A stretch of 64,000 nucleotides of DNA, from the NCBI GenBank assembly GCA_035504175.1, contig DATJSJ010000025.1:1-64000 (forward strand), read 5' to 3'. A program made the translations under genes and the position numbers. Under the pieces are notes generated by a model. It made no database searches and was not told the origin of the DNA. It saw nothing but the letters and a program-made list of their open reading frames with translations. Shown one piece after another: positions 44,148-53,140 of the stretch (within the stretch, counting starts at the first letter, position 1; each line of letters opens with the position of its first letter). Source of the stretch: DATJSJ01 sp035504175. Lineage in GTDB: Bacteria > Pseudomonadota > Alphaproteobacteria > Acetobacterales > Acetobacteraceae.

Positions 44148-44846
44148 ATGGACGGTCACGCACCCTGCCGACCCGCCGCGCCACGTCTCTACATTGTCAG
44201 CGACGTGCGCCTGTTCCGGGAAGGGCTTGTCGCCGCGCTGGCAGGCGAGGAAGGCCTTGCTCTCGTCGGCGCCGGGGCGCCGGCCGGAGCGCTCACCGCG
44301 ATCGCCACCGCACGGCCCGACATCGTGCTGCTGGACATCGCCGCCGCCGGCGCGCTCGACCTGCCGAAGCAGGCGACGGCGGTGCTGCCCGGGCTGCGTG
44401 TTCTCGCCTATGCCGTCGCCGAGGCGGAGGCCGATGTGCTGGCATGTGCCGCGGCGGGGATCTGCGGCTATATCCCACAGGATGCATCGGTCGACGATCT
44501 GGTTGCGGCGGTGCATCATGCGGTGAGCGGCGAGCTGCACTGCTCGCCCCGGATCGCGGCCTTCCTGTTTCGCGAGCTCGGTGCCCGCGCCGGCGAGGCC
44601 CCGCACGGGCCCGAGGTGGCGGCGCTGACCGCGCGCGAGCGCGAAATCGCCGGCCTGGCGGCCCGCGGCCTGGCCAACAAGGAGATCGCCCGGCAACTCC
44701 GGCTCGGTCACGCGACGATCAAGAACCACGTGCACAACATCCTGCAGAAGCTGAACGTCGATCGGCGCGGGCAGATCGCCGGGCGGCTGGCGCCGGCGCT
44801 CGGGCGCGCGCGGGCGCTGCCGGGCCGGGCGGAAGGCGGCGCCTGA
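44148..44846 (+). CDS. LuxR/NarL-type response regulator with atypical receiver
   Basis: A 232-residue protein with a receiver domain (about 12-130) and a C-terminal LuxR helix-turn-helix (about 160-222; LTAREREIAGLAARGLANKEIA). The phospho-acceptor is probably Asp63 in DIVLLDIA. Two usual receiver residues are changed: the N-terminal acidic pair is SD in YIVSDVRL, and the conserved lysine is glutamine in GYIPQDAS. It may therefore be poorly phosphorylated. No histidine kinase is adjacent. It lies just before the DUF4157-OmpA gene and may regulate the tail-like locus. The ATG at 44148 is chosen where similarity begins. Confidence 0.82.
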   Translation: MDGHAPCRPAAPRLYIVSDVRLFREGLVAALAGEEGLALVGAGAPAGALTAIATARPDIVLLDIAAAGALDLPKQATAVLPGLRVLAYAVAEAEADVLACAAAGICGYIPQDASVDDLVAAVHHAVSGELHCSPRIAAFLFRELGARAGEAPHGPEVAALTAREREIAGLAARGLANKEIARQLRLGHATIKNHVHNILQKLNVDRRGQIAGRLAPALGRARALPGRAEGGA

Positions 44847-44876
44847 CGACGCGCGATCGCGAGGAGGAGAGCCGCC

Positions 44877-46409
44877 ATGCAGGCCGCACGGATCGCCCGC
44901 CCCGCCCCGACCGGCGCCCGCCCCGCGTCCGTACTCCGCGCGCCCGCGCCGTCCGCCAGCCGGCGCCTGCCGATCGGCCGTACCGGCGATGCCGCGGAAC
45001 GCGAGGCCGACACCATGGCGGCGGCGGCGCTGCGCGGTCAGGCGATCGCGGCGCCCGGCGCCGCCGGCCCGCCCGGGCTGCGGCGGAAATGCGCGGCCTG
45101 CGAACAGGAGGAGGAGTCACTGTCGCGCAAGGAGGCGGGCGGCGGCGCGGCGCCCGGCTTCGCGCCGCCGCTCGTCCATAGCGTCCTGGGCCAGCCAGGC
45201 GTGCCGCTCGGCGGGGCGGAGCGCGCCTTCTTCGAACCCCGGTTCGGCCGGGATTTCAGCCATGTCCGGCTGCACGCCGATGCGGAGGCGGCGGCGTCCG
45301 CGCACACGGTCAACGCCCGCGCCTACACGGTCGGCCATCATGTGGTGCTCGGGGCCGGCGAGACCGATCCTGGCCTGCTGGCGCATGAGCTGGCACACGT
45401 CGTGCAGAACGGCGCGGAGCCCACCGGGCCATTGCGGCGACAGCGGAAGACCGTGGGCGGCCCGCTGGACCTCGAACTCGATCCCTGCATCTCGGCGCTC
45501 GACCACGATCTTTGCGTGCACCACCTGCAATCGGCCTGCGAATTCGACCGCGACCTGCCGGGCTGCGGCTTCATCTGCAAGACGTTCGGCTGCAAGAAGC
45601 AGGAGAAGCCGTCGCATGCCTGTCCGCCCGGCTGGCGCACCGCGACCGCCGGCGAGTTCGCCGGCCAGTGCTGCCAGGGCGGCATCGACAGCGCGCAGGC
45701 CTGCTGCCCGCCGGAACGCGTCGCGCTGGTCGACAAGCGCTGCTGCGCGCCGGGACAGCTCGTGATCGATGGGCATTGCGTCAACAGCAGTGACCTGCCG
45801 CCGCTGCCCGGCCAGGACTGCCCGCCGGCGCAGCGCAACCTGCTCGGCCAGTGCTGCACGCCGCCGCTGGTGCCGCAGGGCGTGATGTGCGGGCCGCCCG
45901 GGCCGCCGCCCGGGCCGGGTCCCGGACCGATTGGCCCGGCGCCGCAATTCGGCACGCTCTGGACCGACAGGATCCATTTCGAACGGGACCAGCCCGGTGG
46001 CGGCGGTGGCGCGGTCCTGACGCCGGACGGCGCGAAGGAGCTCGATTCCGTGCTGTCCTGGCTGCGCCTGTCGCCGGACCTGGAGGTGCGGTTGATCGGC
46101 CGCGCCTCGTTCGAAGGGCCGGAGGGATCGCGCGAGGATTACAACGACGCGCTCGCCACGCGACGGGTGAAGTTCGTGGTCGACGCGATGAAGGGGTTCA
46201 GCACGCGCATCGCCGAGCCGGTGATCGGCGACAGTGCCGCGAGCGGCTGCCGGCCGGTGGCACCCGGCGAGTGGAGCTGCGGGTCGAAGGACGCACCGGC
46301 GGGCTCCGCACGGCCGGAGGACCGCACCGTGGACGTGACGTTCGCCCGCAACAAGCTCACGTTGCCCGAGATGAAGCTGGAGCGGCCGTCCGCTTCAGGG
46401 CGGTTCTAG
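44877..46409 (+). CDS. DUF4157 (eCIS core) protein fused to an OmpA-like domain
   Basis: A 510-residue protein. An N-terminal low-complexity arm carries KCAACEQEEE (about 71-80), a linker typical of DUF4157 proteins. The DUF4157 domain (about 98-178) has the zincin motif HELAH at 170-174. A cysteine-rich region follows (about 204-338, around 22 cysteines, several CC pairs), then a Pro/Gly linker (339-358) and an OmpA-like peptidoglycan-binding domain (about 360-495, with LEVRLIGRAS). There is no signal peptide, as expected for cargo loaded by an injection system. AGGAGGAG precedes the ATG. The cysteine-rich middle is not one I recognise. Confidence 0.82.
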   Translation: MQAARIARPAPTGARPASVLRAPAPSASRRLPIGRTGDAAEREADTMAAAALRGQAIAAPGAAGPPGLRRKCAACEQEEESLSRKEAGGGAAPGFAPPLVHSVLGQPGVPLGGAERAFFEPRFGRDFSHVRLHADAEAAASAHTVNARAYTVGHHVVLGAGETDPGLLAHELAHVVQNGAEPTGPLRRQRKTVGGPLDLELDPCISALDHDLCVHHLQSACEFDRDLPGCGFICKTFGCKKQEKPSHACPPGWRTATAGEFAGQCCQGGIDSAQACCPPERVALVDKRCCAPGQLVIDGHCVNSSDLPPLPGQDCPPAQRNLLGQCCTPPLVPQGVMCGPPGPPPGPGPGPIGPAPQFGTLWTDRIHFERDQPGGGGGAVLTPDGAKELDSVLSWLRLSPDLEVRLIGRASFEGPEGSREDYNDALATRRVKFVVDAMKGFSTRIAEPVIGDSAASGCRPVAPGEWSCGSKDAPAGSARPEDRTVDVTFARNKLTLPEMKLERPSASGRF

Positions 46410-46687
46410 TTGAAGCCGATCGCCGGGACGCGACGCCATCCCGGTTCGGCACTGGCATTGCCGTGCGGATCCGACGTCCGGCGACGTCGGGTCCGGCTGC
46501 GGCGCCGTTCCGAAGCGTGGGAGCGACGGGAGCCGTCTGCCGGTCGGCCGGCCGGCGCCTGCCCGAAGCCCGACGACGCGTTTCACGGCGCGCCGGCGAC
46601 AGGCGATCGCATCAGAACGCCAAAGCTGCTTTCCTCGCCTGGAAGCCGATGCGCACAATCGCCCAACGCCGGACAGGAATCCCGCAC
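46410..46687. other. Gap between the DUF4157-OmpA and TNT lipoprotein genes
   Basis: About 278 bp with no credible gene and no obvious hairpin terminator. The sequence just before 46688 has AGGA at 46675, the presumed ribosome site of the next gene. A separate promoter for the TNT gene may lie here. Confidence 0.4.
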
Positions 46688-47224
46688 ATGCCGAGGCTCG
46701 TAAGCCAAATGCGCCGCTCGCTGCTGGTTGTCGCGCTGCTCGGAATGGCGCTGCCAGGCTGCGCGCCGCAGCAGGCCCAGGTCAGCACCGTCGCCCTGCC
46801 TGCCGGTGCCCGCCCCGACCTGAATCGGCAACGGTGGGTCGCTGCGAACGGAACGTTCAACTGGCCGCCGGATGACGGATTCGCGGCCGCGCCCGTTCTC
46901 GAAGTGCTGCCACAAGGCATGCTGCTCGATCGCTTCGGCAGCGATGGCGGCAACTTCTTCAGCCCGGCCGGCGCCGCGTACGGCAAGCGCGCGTTGCCTT
47001 ACGTTTGCTTGCAGCAGGCATACACGGTCTTTCGCGTGACCGCTCCGGTGGCGGCATGGGCTGGCCGCGCGGCGCCCTGGTTCGACGAGCCGGGCGGCGC
47101 GACGCAGTTCGAGACGGACGCGAATGCGGCACGGATGATCCGCGATTCGGTGATCGCGCCGATCAGCCGCGATGCCCCCGGGGTCGATGCGCCCGACCGG
47201 CCTTGCGATGCCGCACCCCACTGA
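46688..47224 (+). CDS. TNT-domain (NAD glycohydrolase-like) putative lipoprotein toxin
   Basis: A 178-residue protein with a lipoprotein signal (basic MRRS, hydrophobic LLVVALLGMA, lipobox LPGC with Cys25) followed by a TNT (tuberculosis necrotizing toxin, DUF4237) domain at about 48-145. Family features are FNWPPDDGF, LLDRFGSDGG, GKRALPY, YTVFRV and APWFDEPGGATQFET. Arg82, Arg101 and Gln140 sit where the family's NAD-binding arginines and catalytic glutamine are expected. TNT enzymes destroy NAD+. I see no immunity gene next to it. ATGs at 46649 and 46709 are alternatives. Being a lipoprotein is unusual for a toxin and needs explaining. Confidence 0.75.
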   Translation: MPRLVSQMRRSLLVVALLGMALPGCAPQQAQVSTVALPAGARPDLNRQRWVAANGTFNWPPDDGFAAAPVLEVLPQGMLLDRFGSDGGNFFSPAGAAYGKRALPYVCLQQAYTVFRVTAPVAAWAGRAAPWFDEPGGATQFETDANAARMIRDSVIAPISRDAPGVDAPDRPCDAAPH

Positions 47225-47332
47225 CCCGAGAGGCGATCCAAGGCGGCAGATGGTGGTCGCAGCGTTCCAGTGGTGCGCGATCACGGCCTGTCCGGCAGAG
47301 CTTCACCCACTGATCGGCCTGCAACCGGCCGC

Positions 47333-49504
47333 TTACGCGTTGGCGTAGATCGTCGCGCATTGCGGGTCGGTGAGCTCGTTCGGCCGCGGCCGCGGCTGCA
47401 TCAGGTTGCCGCTCGGATGCGCGCCCGAATTCAGCAGGATGTGGCCGATCTCGTGGCCGAGCGTGCTGTCGTCGCCGCTGTTCTCGATGAAGGCCGTGTT
47501 GCGCAGCGCCGCGGCGGCGCCCGTTGCACAGTAGGGCGGATAGGAATAGCCGCTTGCGCTGACGCCGGTGATCTGCTGGACGAAGAAGGCGCGGATGCGG
47601 GCGCTCAGGCCGAACGCGGCCGTGGCGCCGTTGAACAACGCCCGCTCCTCGGCGGACGTGCTGCCGCACGCGTTCGAGGCATTCAGCGCGTTGTCCGCAC
47701 CGAGCCAGCCCGTGGTCTGCGCGGCGGTCGCGGTTGCGTCGACGCCGTGCGTGAAGCGTACGTTGCACTGCGCGTAGATCGCGTTCGCGACCGCGACCAG
47801 CGTCGCCGGCGTCAGCGTCGATCCCACGAGCTTCACCGTGTCGACCGAGACCACCTTCTCCGCGCGCGTCGGCACGGGAGCGGAGGGCGCCGCGGCAACC
47901 ACGCCCGCGACCCGCGCCAGCATCGCGTTGGCGCGGTCGAGGCTGGCGCGCTGATCGGCGCTGATCCCGGCCGGCGCGGCGGCAAGCGCGGTGCGCAGGA
48001 TGGCGAGGATCGCGGCGCCGTCGCGCTGCGCCGCGAGCAGGCCGAGATCGCGGTTGACCAGCGTATCCGCCATGGCGAGTGCGACCTCGAACCCGCCGGC
48101 GCCGAGCTGCGCGAACGCCTCGCGGATGAAGGGGAGCGAGGCCTGCGCATTGGCCAGCGCCCGGGCGGCGAGCGCCGTGCCGCGTCCGAGCACCGTCGTC
48201 TCCGCCGCCAGGAAAGCCGTGACGTCGGCGGTGACGGTTGCCGCAGGCGGCGCCACGGTCGCCGCGGCGCGCTGGTCGAGCAGCGGCGTCCAGGCCGCGT
48301 CGAAGCCGCCGGCGAGCGCGCGGATGAGATCGGCGTTGACGGTCGCGATGCCGGTCGCGTCCTCGATGTCCACCGGCAGCGGGAAGTGCAGCCCGGCGCG
48401 CCATTCTGTCATGCCGGGCAGCCGGAGATAGTACTGGTTGTAGACCAGCAGCGCCTGCGCGAGCTGGTCCTCGGTCAGCGCCCCGGGCCCGACCGGCGCG
48501 CCGCCGCCGGCCGGGGTGAAGGGTGTCGCCGTGGTCCAGAGCGGCAGCAGCTCGCGCGCCAGCACGTGCGGCGTCAGGTTCTGGCCGATGATGACGGTGA
48601 GCCGGCTCATGCCGTGGCTGATCAATCCGCCCTGCGCGGAGACCGGTCCGATCCGCGTGTCGGTGACGTTGGTCGGGAAGAACTGGATGCCGGCGCCGAC
48701 CACGGTGCGAAGTTTCAGGATCTGACTGACCGCATCGGGATCGGCGCGCATCAGCCGCGGTCCCGGGGCAACGCCCAGCGCCCGTCCCGGCCCCGCGGCG
48801 CCCGTTGCGCGCGCGGCGGCCTCGAGCGGGCTCGAAGCCGGCTCGAGCGGCAGCGCCGCGCCGGGGCGGTCCGGCGCCTGCCGGTTCTGCACCACGTGCG
48901 CGAGCTCGTGCGCGAGAAGGTGGCGGCCGGTCTCGGTCTCCGGCCGGAACCGGCCGGGGGCGAAGACGATCGACCGCCCGACCGTATAGGCCAGGGCGCG
49001 CACCGCCTCGGCGGAGCGACCGGCTTCGGGATCGGTGTGGATCCGCACCCGGCCGAAATCATGTCCGAAGCGCTGCTCGAACCGCTCGCGCAGCCCCGGC
49101 TCGAGCGCCCGCCCGGACCGGCGCAGCGTGGCGTGGACGATATCCGGCGCCTCCGCGGCGGGCGCGCTGCCTTCGCGCGCCGGATCGGCGGCGCGGGAGA
49201 CGCGCTCTTCCTCCTCCGCGGCGCAGGCGGCACAGGCCCGGCGCAGCCGCGCCGGGGCCGGCCGCGCCGCGTCCGGCGTCATGCCGCGCATCACCTGGGC
49301 TGCGATCCGCTCGGCCTGCCGCTCCTCCGGCGCCTCTCGCGGTGCGATCGCGAGCAACGGCACCGCAGGTGGTCTCGCCGCCAGGCGGTGCGCGGGGCGG
49401 GCCGGGCTCGGCTCCGGAGAACGGGTCGTGGCTTGCCTCGGCCCGCCGGCGGGCGCGGGCGACGCCCGGGCCGGAATGCGCAGCGCCGGGGCGACGGCCG
49501 GCAT
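47333..49504 (-). CDS. DUF4157 protein with a second C-terminal zinc-metalloprotease motif
   Basis: A 723-residue protein. An Ala/Pro/Arg-rich N-terminal arm contains CAACAAEEEE (about 91-100); the DUF4157 domain (about 120-207) has HELAH at 199-203. A long mostly helical, alanine-rich middle (about 260-600) follows. The C-terminus has a second zincin motif, HEIGH at 684-688, with a further histidine at 696 and a Met-turn-like NLM at 700-702. Residues 590-680 hold paired cysteines. No signal peptide. It is the last gene of the tail-like minus-strand cluster, the usual place for cargo genes, so I infer an injected protease or a processing enzyme. Confidence 0.82.
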   Translation of the reverse strand: MPAVAPALRIPARASPAPAGGPRQATTRSPEPSPARPAHRLAARPPAVPLLAIAPREAPEERQAERIAAQVMRGMTPDAARPAPARLRRACAACAAEEEERVSRAADPAREGSAPAAEAPDIVHATLRRSGRALEPGLRERFEQRFGHDFGRVRIHTDPEAGRSAEAVRALAYTVGRSIVFAPGRFRPETETGRHLLAHELAHVVQNRQAPDRPGAALPLEPASSPLEAAARATGAAGPGRALGVAPGPRLMRADPDAVSQILKLRTVVGAGIQFFPTNVTDTRIGPVSAQGGLISHGMSRLTVIIGQNLTPHVLARELLPLWTTATPFTPAGGGAPVGPGALTEDQLAQALLVYNQYYLRLPGMTEWRAGLHFPLPVDIEDATGIATVNADLIRALAGGFDAAWTPLLDQRAAATVAPPAATVTADVTAFLAAETTVLGRGTALAARALANAQASLPFIREAFAQLGAGGFEVALAMADTLVNRDLGLLAAQRDGAAILAILRTALAAAPAGISADQRASLDRANAMLARVAGVVAAAPSAPVPTRAEKVVSVDTVKLVGSTLTPATLVAVANAIYAQCNVRFTHGVDATATAAQTTGWLGADNALNASNACGSTSAEERALFNGATAAFGLSARIRAFFVQQITGVSASGYSYPPYCATGAAAALRNTAFIENSGDDSTLGHEIGHILLNSGAHPSGNLMQPRPRPNELTDPQCATIYANA

Positions 49505-49507
49505 GGC

Positions 49508-50404
49508 TCAGAGCGCCGGCGCCAGCGCGGCGCAGCGCTCGCAGCGGCGCAGCAGATCCGGCCAGTCCCGCCGTACGCGCTCCGTCAGGCGCTGCCCCAG
49601 CGTCGGATGCCGCTTGCCGCCCATCAGATGCGTGTAGCCAACGCGCGCTGCCTCGTTGCTGTCGAACGCCTCGCGCCAGGACGGAAACAGGTACTGGGCC
49701 CGCACGCCGCGCCAGGGCGAGGCGGGATGCGACCGGTGATGGCCGAGGCAGGCGGCGAGCAGGAACTGCTCGACCACGTGGTTGTGCCCGGCCGCGCCGC
49801 CGAGCCGCGCCCAGCCGGCGGCATTCTCCGGCCGATCGACGAAGGCAATGGCCGTGCGCGCGAAATGCTGCAGGAAGCCGGTCGCGGTGCCGCCCAGAAT
49901 GCCGCAATTCTCCGCCGGGATATCCCCGCCGAGGCTGCATCCCCATTCCCATTCCGGCGGCACCACGCCCCCGGTCGCGCGCATCGCCGCCATCACCTCC
50001 GCCGGGCGATAGTCGCCGCCGACATGGCGCTCCGGGTTCTGTGCCAGCACCGCCGCCGCCTCCAGTCGCGGCGGCAGGCGCTTCCAGAGGAAGACGTCGT
50101 TGTCGACGTGCACGAAGGGCGCGTCCTGCAGGCCATAGGCAACCAGCTTGCCCAGCATCCACCAGCCGGGATCGTGATCGCGCAGGCGGTCGAGCTCGGT
50201 GGAGACGTCGGCGAAGGCAAGCCCGAGCCGATCCACCAGCAGCCGTCGGCCCGGCGTGTCGGTGACCAGGAGCGTGTCGCGGTAGTGGCGCTGGGCGCTG
50301 CCGACCGAGATCACCCAGGCGAGCAGGTGGTCGACCGGACGGGCCCAGGCGTGCCGGTAATGGCGCGCGAAGGGCACGGACCAGAACGACCACACGGCCC
50401 GCAT
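49508..50404 (-). CDS. DUF6734-like protein, glycosyltransferase-like fold
   Basis: A 298-residue protein whose opening (MRAVWSFWSVPF) and central FVHVDNDVFLWKRLP resemble the DUF6734 family. The DND motif is a candidate DxD metal/nucleotide-sugar site of a GT-A glycosyltransferase. A conserved NCGILGG follows. It lies four bases after the DUF6519-type gene and four bases before the DUF4157-protease gene, so it is part of the tail-like operon. A role in glycosylating a tail component or cargo is inference from position. Confidence 0.6.
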   Translation of the reverse strand: MRAVWSFWSVPFARHYRHAWARPVDHLLAWVISVGSAQRHYRDTLLVTDTPGRRLLVDRLGLAFADVSTELDRLRDHDPGWWMLGKLVAYGLQDAPFVHVDNDVFLWKRLPPRLEAAAVLAQNPERHVGGDYRPAEVMAAMRATGGVVPPEWEWGCSLGGDIPAENCGILGGTATGFLQHFARTAIAFVDRPENAAGWARLGGAAGHNHVVEQFLLAACLGHHRSHPASPWRGVRAQYLFPSWREAFDSNEAARVGYTHLMGGKRHPTLGQRLTERVRRDWPDLLRRCERCAALAPAL

Positions 50405-50408
50405 CGTC

Positions 50409-53117
50409 TCAATGCCCCGGCGTGGTCGGCGTCGTCGGGGTCGACCCGCCACCCGCCGGCGTGGCCGGCTGGAGGATCGTGTTCAGGGTCGGGCCGGTCG
50501 TCAGGATCGGGCCCGGCACCGGGATCGGGTTCGGCGGCACGATTCCGGTCACCGTGATCGTGGCGCTGGCGCTGGTCTGCTGGCCGCTCGGCAGCGTCAT
50601 CGCCGCCGTCACGGTGAAGGTTTGCGGCGTGGTGGTGCCGGTGTTGCTGACCGAAAGCTGCACGGGGTTGGCGGGCGCGGTCGCGCCGCGCGGGATGGTG
50701 ACCGTCGCCGGCACTTGCACGATGCCGGGCGAGCCGCCGGTGACGCTGAGACTGACGGTCGTGTCGGTGAGTGCGCTGTAGCGCAGCGAGAGGGCGAGCG
50801 TCGGTACCACCGCGTTGCCGTGCGGATCGGGCTGGCCCGAGGTGTTGTCCACCAGCCTGAGCGTGAAGCGCCGGAGTAGGATAGGCGTGTCGCTGACGAC
50901 GATGAAGGCGACGGCGGCGGGCGTGATGGTCGGCGCGGGATCGAAGCGCTGGATCGGCGCGAGATAGAACCAGCTCTCGAAGTCGCTTGCCTTCTCGTCG
51001 TTGCCGGACGGAAGCGACAGGTCGACACGCTGCGAGCCGTCGGCGCGGGTCGCTTGCGTGCCGAAGCACTGGCCGTCGAGATAGATCGGCGCACCGGGAT
51101 CGCCGCCGCTGACGGCGCGTCCTTTCAGCGCGACCCGCGCGCGGATGAAGATGCCCTGATCGGCCTGGCCGGCGAGCCCGTCGACGAGCTGGAACAGGAA
51201 ACTCAGCAAATTGCGGCCGACCGCCCAGTTGATCGTGTTGCCGCTCACCGTGACGCTGCCATCGACGACGAAGTCGAAGCGCACGATGCCGATGCCGGAG
51301 CCGCCGCCCAGGCTGGCGGCGAATTCGGAATCGCCGACCGAGATCGGGCTTTCCAGGTGCAGCGCGAAGCTGGCGGCATCGACCAGGCTCGTCGCCGGGC
51401 CATCGAGCGTCACCGTCAATCCCTGAATGAAGAGCTGGTCGAGGGTCAGCACGTCGTCATTCGTCCAGCCGATCGCGCCGACATGCAGCGCCGGCGGAAT
51501 TGGCGGCGGCGTCAGCGCGGTCAGCGGGGCGAAGAGATCGCGGCAGGAATCGACGACGAAGCCCTGCGACCCGGCGTCGAAATGGATGCAGGCGAGCGGC
51601 GCGCGGTTCACCACGACGCGTCGCGCCGGCTGGTAGTCGGCGCCGTCGCTGTCCGAGGGCGGCCATTCCGGCTCGCCGGTCGCGGTGCGGGCGGCGACCA
51701 GCCAGTAATCGCCGGGCTGGAATGGCTGGTCGGGCGCGAACTGCACGACCAGCCCGTTCTCCAGCAGGTTCGGTCCGGTCGCGTTCATCGCGACACCGGC
51801 CGGTCCGGCGTCGCTGCCGGACTGGTCCCAGCGGCGCAGCTTGGCGTGCCCGTTCGCGGTGTTCACCGCGGGTGCCGGCTGGGTCAGGATGATCTGCGAA
51901 TGCTCCGGCACCACCTGCTTGATCTGCAGCAGCGCGCCGGGCTGGTTCGGCACCTGGCCGAACTCTTCGGAATCGTCGGTGATCTCCACCCATTGCAGCG
52001 GCGCGAAGCCGAGATTGGCGTCGGGGCCGAGACTGTCCACGGTCAGCACCGGGCCGCTCGCATCGAGGATGCGGGTCATGACCGAGCCGTTCTCCCGCGA
52101 CCATTTGAAGCTGGCCTGGGCGAGCGGGCCGCCCTGGTGCACTTCGATGCGGTAGAGCTGGTTCTCGAGCCCGCGATAGGCCGCGTGCGGTGACGGCAGA
52201 CAGGTGCCCTGGCCGCCTGCGTCCTGCGTGCCGGCGCGCATCAATCCGGCCGGCGCGGCGGCCGGTTGCAGATGCATGAGGTCGCAGCAGGAGAGCTGCA
52301 GCAGGATCGGCAGCCGGCCGATTGCGGCGGTCGCCGCCGCGGCGGTGGCCTGCGGCGACGACCCGGGCGCCGTGGCGGGGGCGCGCGCCGCCGGCGCGCT
52401 CGCGAGGGCGGCCGTGGCCGCGGCGTGCAATTGCGAAAGCTCGCTCTGGAGCTGCACGCCGGTCAGACGCCCCGCGGCGATGCGGGTGCTGAGCGTCGCG
52501 GCCTGCGCTTCCACCGGCGCCAGCGTGGTTGCCTGCGTTGCCAGGCGGAGATCGGTCAGGCTCTGGCGCAGCGTGTCCGTCGCCCGGGCCGTCGCGGCGA
52601 GATCGACCGACGCGCCCGGCACCGCTTCCGCCACGACGCGCCAGACCGTCTGCAAGCGGTCCGTGGTATCCGCTTCGCCGAGTGCCACGTCCTGGATGCC
52701 GGGATCATCGACGGGTGTCGCCAGGCGCTGCCAGGCTTCCAGCCAGACGCGAACCGAGCCGGTCGGATTCTGGCGCAGCCCCGTGAGCAGCGTCGTCGCA
52801 TCCGGCGCCGGGTCGATCAGGTAGGGCTGGGCCATGTAGTCGAGCGGCTGGCGCGCCTCGCACAGCAGGCCATCGACGTAGTAGCGCCCGGCGCCGATCG
52901 TGATCGCGCTGCCATCGGTGGAGATCGCGAAGCCGGCATCGTCCCGCGGCGTGCCGGTTTGCCCGATGATGTCGGTGAGCGCGGTCGCGCGCAGATATTC
53001 GTCGATCGCGCGCTGCTCGTTGGCGTCCGAGTCGAGCTGCACCCGTCCCTGCTGCGACAGTACCGAGGTGTAGTTCCGGGTCGGGTCGAAACGGAGCCGG
53101 CTGAAATCGCCTTTCAT
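50409..53117 (-). CDS. DUF6519-type tail-associated protein
   Basis: A 902-residue protein. The first 60 residues (MKGDFSRLRFDP, then VLSQQGRVQLDSDANEQ) are the DUF6519 hallmark found in phage-tail-like and eCIS loci. Residues about 195-270 form an Ala-rich helical stretch; 290-480 include LENQLYRIEVHQGG and WSRENGSVMTRI, also typical. The C-terminus has an Ig-like beta region (about 780-880) and a Pro/Thr-rich tail ending PTTPGH. It may form a fibre or a base-plate decoration. It follows the repeat-rich 53.1-53.6 kb block, so it may have its own promoter. Confidence 0.78.
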   Translation of the reverse strand: MKGDFSRLRFDPTRNYTSVLSQQGRVQLDSDANEQRAIDEYLRATALTDIIGQTGTPRDDAGFAISTDGSAITIGAGRYYVDGLLCEARQPLDYMAQPYLIDPAPDATTLLTGLRQNPTGSVRVWLEAWQRLATPVDDPGIQDVALGEADTTDRLQTVWRVVAEAVPGASVDLAATARATDTLRQSLTDLRLATQATTLAPVEAQAATLSTRIAAGRLTGVQLQSELSQLHAAATAALASAPAARAPATAPGSSPQATAAAATAAIGRLPILLQLSCCDLMHLQPAAAPAGLMRAGTQDAGGQGTCLPSPHAAYRGLENQLYRIEVHQGGPLAQASFKWSRENGSVMTRILDASGPVLTVDSLGPDANLGFAPLQWVEITDDSEEFGQVPNQPGALLQIKQVVPEHSQIILTQPAPAVNTANGHAKLRRWDQSGSDAGPAGVAMNATGPNLLENGLVVQFAPDQPFQPGDYWLVAARTATGEPEWPPSDSDGADYQPARRVVVNRAPLACIHFDAGSQGFVVDSCRDLFAPLTALTPPPIPPALHVGAIGWTNDDVLTLDQLFIQGLTVTLDGPATSLVDAASFALHLESPISVGDSEFAASLGGGSGIGIVRFDFVVDGSVTVSGNTINWAVGRNLLSFLFQLVDGLAGQADQGIFIRARVALKGRAVSGGDPGAPIYLDGQCFGTQATRADGSQRVDLSLPSGNDEKASDFESWFYLAPIQRFDPAPTITPAAVAFIVVSDTPILLRRFTLRLVDNTSGQPDPHGNAVVPTLALSLRYSALTDTTVSLSVTGGSPGIVQVPATVTIPRGATAPANPVQLSVSNTGTTTPQTFTVTAAMTLPSGQQTSASATITVTGIVPPNPIPVPGPILTTGPTLNTILQPATPAGGGSTPTTPTTPGH

Positions 53118-53140
53118 CCTCTCCTCCTCGGCGGATCAGA

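Noticed and set aside
47270..50557. A 1095-codon open frame on the plus strand
   Set aside because: Antisense to the DUF4157-protease and DUF6734-like genes; arginine/glycine-rich low-complexity translation with no ribosome site.
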